From the NCBI RefSeq assembly GCF_963678635.1, contig NC_087068.1, positions 36,219,436 to 36,279,435 of the forward strand: DNA of 60,000 bases. Reading direction: 5' to 3'. Positions 50,853 to 60,000 of the stretch are shown in pieces. A program made the translations under genes and the position numbers. Within the stretch, counting starts at the first letter, position 1. The number at the start of each line of letters is the position of its first letter. The notes beneath the pieces were generated by a model. The model saw nothing but the letters and a program-made list of their open reading frames with translations. It was not told the DNA's origin and ran no database searches. The DNA is from Symsagittifera roscoffensis (taxonomy: Eukaryota; Xenacoelomorpha; Acoela; Convolutidae).

Positions 50853-52810
50853 ACCAAAGAACACACGAAGTCAACGCAGGGGACCTCGTTTCCTTAATAT
50901 TGATATTGAAAAACGGGACCACGGAGAGTAACGCTCGGAACAATCGAAATTGTTGGCAATTATTGGAGACTGTTTACTGCGCCTTCGTAGTCAAAAACGG
51001 CGACGAGGAGGTGGAGATTACGTAAATTGGAGGCCTATTAGCAGGTATAGCGAAACAAAGGCCTTTTCTTTGAGTGTCGTGACCACTACGCCGACAATTT
51101 TTTGACAGACAACTTATCATAGCCGTTATCTGCAATCCGCTGAGGCCTACAACTTCGAAGGCAAGCAGTTTCAGAGGCCGACAGCTCCAGAGGCCGGCAG
51201 CTCCAGAGGCCGACATTTTTGTGAGCGCTGGTTTTTTGAATTTGTAATTTCCGCATCGGTGCCTCCAATCTCAGAAAAACTGTAAGAAGGTTCCAAAACT
51301 TCACTTTCAAGACCCATTTATATATATGCATTAAAACTATATACAATGTACTTTATTTTAAAAAAAATTCCGCAAGCTAACACCCGGTAGTTTGTTTTCA
51401 AAACTCAAAGTTTTCGGCCAGGTCCGTTGAGCTGAGAATCTTTACAATCGATGCATAGACAAATTGCTGGACACTTTTTTCGATACCAAAAATTTTGGTT
51501 ATATGTCAGCGGAATATTAGTCCTTGAAATCGGAACATAGACAAGAGGACTGGACTAGTTGTTTGGATTGGGTTCTAACTCGAACCCGCTGATCAAAATT
51601 TTTAAAAAAATCCTCAAAATGTTGCCAGATTTTTTGCAAAACTAAGCTGCCAGAACAAATCAGCTTTAAGCTAAGTGGTCGGGGCAGCTTATTGTTGTTT
51701 TATGATGTTATGCTTGACCGAAAATTTGATGAATTATGGAGTTTCCGAAAGGTTTTGCCGATAAATGCTCTTATTAATTCAAGCTTTCGACCTCATTTTT
51801 TTTAAACTAATTTATGGAGACTGAGTGCGCATATTTTGGTGCCGCGACCCGGGAACCAAAGAACACACAATGTCGATGCAAGGGTCGTCATTTCCTCTAT
51901 ATTGATATTGAAAAACGGGACCACGGAGAGTAATGATCGGGACAAATGAAATATTTGGCAGTTATTGGAGACTGTTTACTGCGCCTTCGGAGTCAAAAAC
52001 GGCAACGAGGAGGTAGAGATTAGGTAAATCGGAGGCCTATTAGCAGGTATAGCGAAACAGAGGCCCCTTCTTCGAGTATCAAGACCACTACGTCGACAAT
52101 CTCAGGGCAGACAACATATCATAGCCGTTATCTCAATCCGCTGAGGCCGACAACTTCGAAGGCAAGTAGTTTCAGAGGCCGACAGCTCCAGAGGCCGACA
52201 TTTTTGTGAGCGCTGGTTTTTCGAAAATATTTTCCGCATCGGTGCCTCCAATCTCAGAAGAACTGTAAGAAGGTTCCAAAACTTTACTTTCAAGACCCAT
52301 TTATATTTATGCATTAAAACTATATACAATGTAGTATGTTTTAAAAAAATTTCCGCAAGCTAACACCCGGTAGTTTGTTCTCAAAACTCAAAGTTTTTGG
52401 CCAGGTCCGTTCAGCTGAGAATCTTTACAATCGATGCATAGATAAATTGCTTGACACTTTTTTGATACCAAAAATTTTGGTTATATGTCAGCGGAATATT
52501 AGTCCTTGAAATCGGAACATAGACAAGAGGACTGGACTAGTTGTTTGGATTGGGTTCTAACTCGAACCCGCTGATAAAAATTTTTCAAAAAATCCTCAAA
52601 ATGTTGCCAGATTTTTTTGCAAAACTAAGCTGCCAGAACAAATCAGCTTTAAGCTAAGTGGTCAGGTAGTGAAAATTCAGGCATTTTAAGTTGAGTTTTT
52701 TCAACCTGAGGTTTCCTCCAAGTGTAATAATGGAAGTTAATCAATTTGTCGCCCACCCACCATAGGTAAAACTGAAAGTCGGTTCGCTTCAAGTGTATCA
52801 GAGCCGCTCG
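50853..52810 (+). other. BEL2 leader with inserted second LTR-half, PBS and leader
   Basis: 50853-51680 is the normal leader. At 51682 it switches to the last part of an LTR (to about 51832), a PBS (51837-51854) and a second leader, returning to the common sequence at about 52660. The 16-bp motif is present in three units near 51176 and two near 52180. Confidence 0.68.
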
Positions 52811-53280
52811 CGCCCGTCCGATTTTTGACTTCGTTGCGTGACAGTAATGTTAAGTGGTCAGGTACGGTGAGATTAACAGCTTCAGGCTTCAAAGAGAATG
52901 TTTACCTGTTTAACCAAGCTGTTAGTAAACTTCCGCCCAACCTTAAGGGAGCTTGGTCCATGCATACTGTTAGGAAGAATTGGCAGTCCCCTACAATCTC
53001 AGATTTTACTAACTTGCCGAAATACAAAGGTATGTAGTGAAATACAGTATAGGTCTAGATTTCCGCCGTGCGTTTTGTACGAGCACAGACATTCCTTGTA
53101 GAACTGTGCTGTTTTCATGGAAAAAAATGCTACTCAGCGAGCAAAATACGTAGCTGAACAGAAACTTTGCTTCGCTTTTCTCAATGGCAATCATAGTTTC
53201 ATGCAATGTTCTGGAGCTAAGAAAAAATGCCCGAACCAGAGTGCGATATCACACATAATGTCTTGCTCCAAGGAGCCGAG
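52811..53280 (+). pseudogene. BEL2 gag remnant
   Basis: LFNQAVSKLPPNLKGAWSMH at 52825-53037, then the zinc-knuckle region (53117-53280) as in BEL1. The segment between them is shorter than in BEL1. Confidence 0.62.
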
Positions 53281-54313
53281 AAAATAATACCTCGGGAGGA
53301 AAACTCAACTGTCTCAAGTACGGCTGGAGCACATAAATCCAAGGAACTTACGAACATTTCTACCCACGCCGCTGTTGGTGATGTACATGACATTGAATCG
53401 TCTAAAGGGTTGTTGCCAATTGCACAACTTGGTGTGTCCTCGGATTAAACCAGTCTCCTCACATTGGTTTTTTGTGATAGTGCATCGACACCATCTTGGG
53501 TGCCTTCGTCACTCGTTAACCGTCTCAGCTTAGTAGGGGAGCCTGTTAGTTTGTCAATTAATGTTTTTTCAATTCAACAACCACTGTTGTTGAAACTCAA
53601 AGGATCAAGTTTACAGTTTCCTCCGAACCAAAGAACGCTGATTTTGTGTTCACTCTGTGTACATCTGTTGAAAAAATTATTCGTTTTGGTTCGAATTTAA
53701 TCAATATTGCTGATTTGCAGAATAAATCTCTTCAATTAGCACCTATTAAGCCTACTCAAATTACGTTTGAGGGAGTCGAAACTTTAATGGGAAAAGACTA
53801 CTACCACCCCGTTAGAACCATTGAGTTCATCTTGGGAGTTGATAGTACTCACCGTGTTCCATTCGATAGGTTGGGTCGTAAGTGGTCGTTCCCGCAGTCT
53901 ATTGGTTTCACTTGTTCTTGTTTTTCAAGTGTGTTGATGAAGATTCCTCTTTGACAGACCAGATAAAATCCTGGTTCGAGTTGGAATCTTATGGTACTTT
54001 CAAACAAGTCGATGTTCATTGCGCCGCGGATAAACATGCTTTTTCCATCCATAATTCTGAAACCGTTCACAATGACGAAAGATACATTGTGCCTATGCTT
54101 TGGATTGATAGTAAGATCAGTCTACCAAACAATTATATTTTGTCACGCGCTCAATTTAAAACATTGGAGAAGGTTAAGAACCTAAACTGCGCGAAAGATA
54201 CGCAAAGACAATTAGAAAGGAAATTAGGAAAAACTATGTCGTTAATGTCGAACCGCATGATCCACGTAAGCGTTTCGAACGCGATTGGTGTCTTCCGCAC
54301 CATCCCTTCGTAA
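53227..54313 (+). pseudogene. BEL2 protease and RT N-terminal region
   Basis: 53227-53448 and 53464-53700 hold the knuckle end and protease (VFCDSASTPSWVPSS). 53646-53954 has LMGKDYYHPVRTIEFILG. 53882-54313 has YIVPMLWIDSKISLPNNY. A TAA at 53446-53448 is specific to this copy. Confidence 0.7.
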
Positions 54314-55084
54314 ATCCGAACAAGCCGGGTAAGGTGCACCGAGTCTTTAATGGGGCTTCCAAGTTTCCTGGAACATCCTTAAATAAGTCCTTATTGGTGG
54401 GTCCAGACTCGCTCCAAAATTTATTTTTCCAGTTTTTGAGGTTCTAACAACGCAAGTACGCTTTGCCCGCTGATATCAAGGGTATGTTCCTTTAGGTAGG
54501 ATTCTTCGCCCGCGATCAGTTTTCGCTCCGTTTTTTTTGTGGCTGGAAGATACCACTTCGAATGAAGTAGTTCATCAGTACACTCGCCATATATTCGGCG
54601 CAATCGTTTTATTTTAATGCGCCAACTTCGCGTGCGGTTAGCAGCAGTTGAAAGTATGTCCACATACCCTGAGGTCGCATCAGTCGTATAAAAAATCTTA
54701 CACGACGATTACTTAGATTTCCTTCGAGAAGGTTACCCATGCAACTAAAATTAGCCGTGATTTGTTTTCGTTACCTAAAATAGGAGGGTTTAGTTTGAAT
54801 AATTTTGACAGTAATGTTGATGAAATTACTTTAGCAATGAGCCCCGAGGGTTCCGAAATCTCGTCTTCACCCACCAAAGAAAATTTTAATGAAGCCGAAC
54901 AATCATCACACGTCTTAGGTCTTAACTGGGACCATGTGAGAGACACATTGATTGTTAGCAGAGGCGTGGATCGTTCTCTCGATAAGGCATTAACTCAGCG
55001 AACCGTCTTGAGTTTTGTCTCTTCTTTTTTTGACCCTCTTGGGTTAGTAGCTAGGACCCTTGGTCGCATTTAGGGCCGGTCTTT
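54314..55084 (+). pseudogene. BEL2 reverse transcriptase core
   Basis: Same motifs as BEL1 with extra stops: a TAA within the segment before motif A (about 54446) and a changed motif A region. The YxDD motif is absent through the same deletion as in BEL1. 54762-55073 is the thumb/connection, ending FDPLGLVA. Confidence 0.7.
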
Positions 55085-56035
55085 TGCTTAACGATATTTG
55101 GAAAATCAGTGGCCAAAGTTGGGACGACGAATTGCAGGAAGATCTAATATATAAATTTCTCTAGTGGCACTCCAGTCTCTTTCTCGTAGGGCAATCGACT
55201 ATTCGCCGCTCTTACTTCACAGTACCTGTGGATCAAATTGAGCTTCACATGTTCGGTGATAGCTCGCAGGCCGTTTTCTGTGCGGTTGGATTTTTGCGTG
55301 CGCAACTCTCGAGTTCGCAGAAAAATTCAAATATCCTTCATCTTTGGTAAAGCTCGCGCTGCGCCCATGAAAGCCCTGTCTTTACCGAAGCTAGAGTTTC
55401 AAGCTGCTCTGCTCGCCACAATACTGAAAAAAGATATACTGACAGCATTTGCCGTTAAAATTAATCATTTCTACGTGTGGGCAGATAGTACTACATTTTT
55501 GCAGTGGCTAAACTCCAGTAAGAAGTTACCTGTAATCGTCGCTAACCGTGTCGGCGAAATCTTCGAATCGACCACTCCAATAATAATGAGTGGCACCATG
55601 TTCTGAGTGTCGATAATCCAACTGATACTGGTACGCGGGGGATTTCTTCGGAAGCCCTCAAGGATAGCAGCTGGTTTTTTGGTCCGAGCATTCTCAGGAC
55701 TACTGATTGGCCTTTTATACCCGACGAGCGTGTGATCAATAAAATTCGTTTGAAGGGTCCGTCTTGTGATGTCGATAGTTGCTTGGAGACATCATCTTCC
55801 TTCGACGCCGATGTCACATCCATCAAACATCCCGAACACGGGTTCAATTGGAAAATGCTTAGTTCATTTACGAGATATAAAAAAGTTGTCGCCTTTAGAT
55901 TGAGGATGCTGCCTTCACATAAGCATTTTCGTGGTAGGACTTACGGATCACTGACCCCACTGAACTTGCAGAAATTAAACTAATTCATCTTGCTCAGGTT
56001 GAATCCTTCCCCTTTGCGTTGAAAAAACACTGACC
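55085..56035 (+). pseudogene. BEL2 RNase H and tether
   Basis: 55238-55606 covers the RNase H core (FIFGKARAAPMKALSLPKLE, YVWADSTTFLQWL). A one-base indel near 55323 and a TAG near 55162 break the frame. 55620-56035 is the tether. Confidence 0.7.
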
Positions 56036-56239
56036 GCTGGCACTATTAGAATTAGTATTAAATTGCCACATACTCACTATTTTTCGATCCCGCTGATAGC
56101 ATTCATTCCACCGGCTGGATCTTTCGCTTAGTTTGATCGAGTTTGATACTGAGCGCCTTACTTTACTCGTCGGCCCTCATACTCTAGTTTACTGGTTGGC
56201 CCTCAGCCTCCACCATGTGCATTTTCATTAAGGTTTAGA

Positions 56240-57477
56240 CTACATGCCCTCCGTTTTAATTATGAAATCTGCAATACTTGGGTTGCGTCGACTACTTCGT
56301 TCTATCGAAAATCAATGTGTAGCATGCAGATAACGCAAAGCAAAATCCATCCAATTATGTCCGATTTACCTGTCGAACGTCTTGGATATAAGCAATCACC
56401 CTTTACTCATACGGGTGTGGATTATTTTGGTCCGCTTTAAGTTCCGGTTCGCATGAGCACTGAAACAAGATGGGGATTTTTTTTCACTTGCCTAGCCACT
56501 GGAGCTGTACACTTTGAGATTGTTCCATCTCTGGGCACTAGTTCTTGTGTCATGGGCATTGAACGGCTCATTGCGCGTCGTGGTACACCAAGCACGAATT
56601 GGTCGCATAGCAGCACGAACTTCGCTGGTGCAGAAAAAGACTTATTTGCCTGTATCAAGAGCTGGAACGGCTTGGCTTGGAAATTTGTTGCTTGGAAATT
56701 TAACCCGCCAGGTGCACACCATCATGGCGGCTCCTGAGAGCGCCTCGTCCGAAGCGTGAAGCGCGTGCTTTACGAAATACTAGGCGTTAGGCGAGTTACT
56801 GAAGAGGTGTTAGAACAACGCACTGCTAAGTTGAGCTGGCTTTGAGTTCGAGGCAATCACTCCCTTTAGTACCGATTCACGTGATTTGGAAGCGTAAGCC
56901 CCAAACCACTTTTTGATTGGACAAAACGCCACAAAGTTTCTTTCGCTTTTACCTGGGAGCAATTCGACCACAAAAAAGGTACGTGCGAGCGCAGTTGTAT
57001 GCTAACGATCTTTGATCTCGTTGGCTTCGAGATTATGTTCCCTCACTGAATAAGCGTGTTGAGTGGCACATTCAGTCTGACATCCTTCTTACGACAGGCG
57101 ATCTCGTAAGAGTGATTGATCCCGATAGTTCGCGTGTGTACTACCCTCTAGTCCAACTCGTTAAGCTTCATTATGCACAGGACGGTTGCGCACGATCAGC
57201 GCTTTTTAAGACCGCATTGCGTGAACTCACTCGGCCGACAGTTAAGCTCGCTCAGATTCTTCCTTTTTCAGGGGCGGAGGATGTTGCAAATTATACTCTC
57301 ACAATTTGCGATATGTTCAGCTCCCAAAAAACCATTTATTTCCTTTGGAAACAATTTCCAATCACTTTTCTGCTTTCAGACTTAACCTGTTGCTACGCAA
57401 ATGTAAGCGAGAGTATAACTGCGTATAAACCAAACACAAGCTTGATTATGATTGGGCCAATATATAACTACACTTGA
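56240..57477 (+). pseudogene. BEL2 integrase with C-terminal extension
   Basis: Zinc-binding region (SIENQCVACR), core with VDYFGPL (first Asp, near 56419), TRWGFFFTCLATGAVHFEIV, then RRGTPSTNWSHSSTNF, in which the second catalytic Asp (normally SDNGTNF) is replaced. The FNPPGAHHHGGS segment precedes the Glu region (ERLVRSVKRV). The C-terminal domain is GDLVRVIDPDSSRVYYPL. A further 60 residues run to the TGA at 57475-57477, the first bases of the 3' LTR. Several stops and shifts. Confidence 0.75.
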
Positions 57478-57873
57478 GCACAGTTGACCGTGCGGCCAAG
57501 GGACAAGAGTCTCATGCCGGTCAACCGGGTACGGGTCCCCCTCTCGCAGACTTGAAAACATGTGGACCCGAGGGGCTAAAGCCCAATTTGAACGTTTTTT
57601 TTTCTACTGTTTTTTGTTTTGAATTTGCTTCAGCCTTTAAGGATCACCGTCAGAAAGAGCAATTTGTCCCAAGGACATTGTTACCGGTTCTTGTGTCTAG
57701 CTTGCGTCGTCGGGTACCGTTTTCGAGGCAGCATATTGATGTTTTATGATGTTATGCTTGATCGAAAATCTGATGAATTACGGAGTTTCCGAGAGTTTTT
57801 GCCAATAAAAGCTCATAGTAATTCAAGCATTCGACTTCATAGTTTTTACCAATTTACAGAGATTGAGTGCGCA
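57475..57873 (+). repeat. BEL2 3' LTR
   Basis: 399 bp, TGAGCACAG to GTGCGCA. The tRNA-like head has GACCGTGCGGCC and a B box GGTACGGGTCC. T-tracts follow at about 57595-57615. It is more diverged from the two 5' LTRs than they are from each other. Confidence 0.8.
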
Positions 57874-60000
57874 TATAACCTTAAAATGAAAATAATCAAA
57901 CAAGACTCTCAACTGAATTATGTACTTCGTTCCCATTTTTTCTTTCTGATTGTCAAAAGTTTAGGTCCAATTGGATCACCAGTTGTACTGATCTCTTACG
58001 TCTTTGCTTCGAGTGCAACAAGCTCCAACATGGCTCTACCTGCCAAATCATCCTTAAAATTAGTACTCTTTTTTGTTCGACTGAAAACACGGGAGCGTGT
58101 GGTTGATAATCCGAAAAATCGAACTAAAGTTTCAGCAAAGTCTTTTGATTTCCTCATGCAAGTTTTTCACAAGATGTTCATATACCAGAAAATCAGTATC
58201 ACTGTGAACTAAAAGGCCATCAAACTCTGTTTTCGAAAATTGCAAAACTGTTGCTTTCTTGTGTTTGTTTCTTGGTTTCTTCACAAGTTTTGTTTTCTTC
58301 CACACCACCAAAAATTACAGCTGCTAGGTTTTCCAAGAAAAATTTGAAACTTTTTATAATCTGCTGATCGGTTTTTCCTAACAAGTAAGTAACGTTTCTA
58401 ACCATTTCCACTTTCAATCTTTTGTATGCATGCTTGCCTGTTTTTACATTAACAAAATTTATAAACAAATTGAAAAGTTTCTTCTCCAACGTGTTCTAAG
58501 CTTATTTTTTGCAAGAGTTTAGCTGTGAATTTGCTGCTATTTGGAATTTAGGTCGATTTTGAGGACTCGATATATTTTCGTTGTTCTTAATCCTATTTCA
58601 ACAAATGGTTGAGAGTGATTTAATGAATCCTGTAGTGGTTCATATCAAACATGTTTATAGAAACTATTTCAGTCTGATTCAATGTTCTATGTGGCATGGA
58701 GTTCAATATAAGACTCCCTGATCCAAATGATGTTAGTGAATATACTAATGGAAAGCCGTTATGTGGGTCATTTCGTTGGTGGTATGCCATGTACAATTTC
58801 GTTGTGTCATCATAGGCCTCGGTTATCAGCCAAATCTCGACGACAACTATCTGAAGTCTTCGCAGAAATGACAACATTGTTTTCAGTTGATTAAAAAGTT
58901 ATGTCAAAAGCTCGGAGGAAACTGATTTGCAAAGTTTCAGAAGGTTTTTGTATTCAAGAAAAATAGTTTTTAGTTATTTCAGAAACGGTTAAAATTGAGA
59001 AAGCAAAAAGTGAAGTGAAGTTTTGGTTTCAAAGTTAGAGCCCAGGACTGAAGCTCAGCTACGATGGGGTTTTTGGTTGAATGAAAGTTTGCCTTTAGGT
59101 TGTTTTACTTGGGTTGCTTACTTTTGGTAGCTTAATTTTCAGGAATATAGGACTCATGCTTTGCGGTTGTGTGATTTCTTTAGAAAGACATTTTTTTCAC
59201 AATGTGGTTAGACTCCTACAATTTTGGTACCGTTTAAGGTAGAGTGATATATTTCCTTCGGCGGTGACAAGATATATATCAAAAGCAATCAAATCTGTAT
59301 CAGAAGTTTTTTTTACGTCGTCGGTAAAATTAAAGCTTATTTGATGGCAATTTAAATTGATATCATTTCTTGAATGATTCGAAGTTTTTTCGCTTATGCC
59401 CCTGAAAACTTCTCTTTTAAGATGCTAATTTATAAGTTTGTGAGATATTATGAGTGTATGATGTTTTGTGTACATTGTTCTATGGAAGCTTTTCCTATCA
59501 AGTCTTTCAAAAGGGTAAGGAATGGCCATTTCGCTTAGAGGGTAATAACTAATAACCCGCTTTTTCTGGAAAAACTCCTGTTCAGTGAAATCAGCTAAAA
59601 ATTAAATCAAATTGTGATTGTCTAAAAAACTAACGCTCAGTGGGAACCAAAAAAAAGAGTAAAGCTTACAAAAAATTGTCTCCAAATTTAATGCAACCAA
59701 TCTTGGTCATTTTGCCTGGATCTGCTGAGCAGGGATAGAAACCATTTTTAAGTCTCAAGCAACTCCAAATTGATACAAACTTGATCGAAACAAAAACTTT
59801 TGATTTTCAGAGATCTTCCAAGTGCAGACTGCGTTTTTTGGCGCATAGCAAGCATTAATTGGCAAGGTGTTGGGTATTTAGTTCCGTGCGATTGGGATTT
59901 GACTGCTGAAAGAAGAAAACTACTGCTGTTGCTTCTGCTGCTCGATGACAGAAAAAGTTCCCGGTTTCGTTGCAAAATTGGGCGCGTGCTGACTGTCATC
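57874..60000. other. Right-end interval, weak minus-strand coding signals only
   Basis: Three short minus-strand frames may be exons: 58157-58000 (53 codons, MRKSKDFAETLVRFFGLS, ending at a donor-like AC|GTAAGAG), 58489-58220 (89 codons, MEKKLFNLFINFVNVKTG) and 58877-58620 (85 codons). None has a recognised domain and I could not link them. 59000-60000 shows nothing. Confidence 0.3.

Larger units (their letters stand above)
50431..57873 (+). mobile_element. BEL/Pao retrotransposon BEL2, both LTRs present, defective
   Basis: 7.4 kb. 5' LTR 50431-50830, PBS, a leader enlarged by a second LTR-PBS-leader segment, gag to integrase in broken frames, 3' LTR 57475-57873. The two LTRs differ at many positions, so the insertion is old or recombinant. 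No target-site duplication is seen (CAACACA before, TATAACC after). Confidence 0.82.

Noticed and set aside
1-60000. CRISPR arrays, operons or other prokaryotic features
   Set aside because: No regularly spaced repeats. Everything recognised is a eukaryotic transposable element.

Overview
This is invertebrate metazoan nuclear DNA built almost wholly of transposable elements. The elements point to this: a CR1/L2-like LINE with a PHD-finger ORF1, Penelope-like elements (PLEs) with GIY-YIG nuclease, BEL/Pao and Ty3/Gypsy LTR elements, and a non-LTR element with a restriction-like endonuclease. The DNA is AT-rich, gene-poor and has a 200-N scaffold gap. I cannot name the species. No host gene is certain; one short candidate spliced gene (5725-5968, minus) and some weak minus-strand ORFs near the right end are listed at low confidence.

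Layout. (1) 2-2827: a non-LTR retrotransposon whose 920-codon ORF is open throughout. (2) 2828-10425: a LINE inserted, with a 6-bp target duplication, into the PHD finger of a PLE. The left half of that compound structure is present twice (2828-4415 = 6631-8218). (3) 10426-16582: PLE copies in alternating orientation around one longer copy with an upstream ORF, RT, embedded PHD finger and GIY-YIG domain. (4) 16583-20900: AT-rich DNA with a long diverged inverted repeat (about 17150-17600 / 18385-18850). (5) 20900-31125: two Ty3/Gypsy-type copies in tandem, with complementary deletions and one shared integrase-core deletion. (6) 31126-39120: about 8 kb of decayed plus-strand coding sequence with an SGNH-hydrolase domain and several unassigned modules, probably part of the same giant element. 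(7) 39420-57873: nested BEL/Pao elements. BEL1 starts at 41020 and is broken off at 45900. BEL2 spans 50431-57873 with both LTRs. A 1.5-kb-arm palindrome around the gap lies between them. (8) 57874-60000: mostly non-coding.

Four observations stand out. The BEL LTR begins with a tRNA-like Pol III A box and B box followed by T-tracts. The LINE's ORF1 stop is UGA-CUAG, followed in frame by an ATG-less ORF2, which looks like programmed readthrough. A complete PHD-finger layout sits inside the PLE reverse transcriptase between motifs B and C. An SGNH hydrolase lies in a giant decayed retroelement-associated polyprotein. Most copies appear to have spread here by DNA-level duplication and inversion, because duplicated elements carry their flanks with them.
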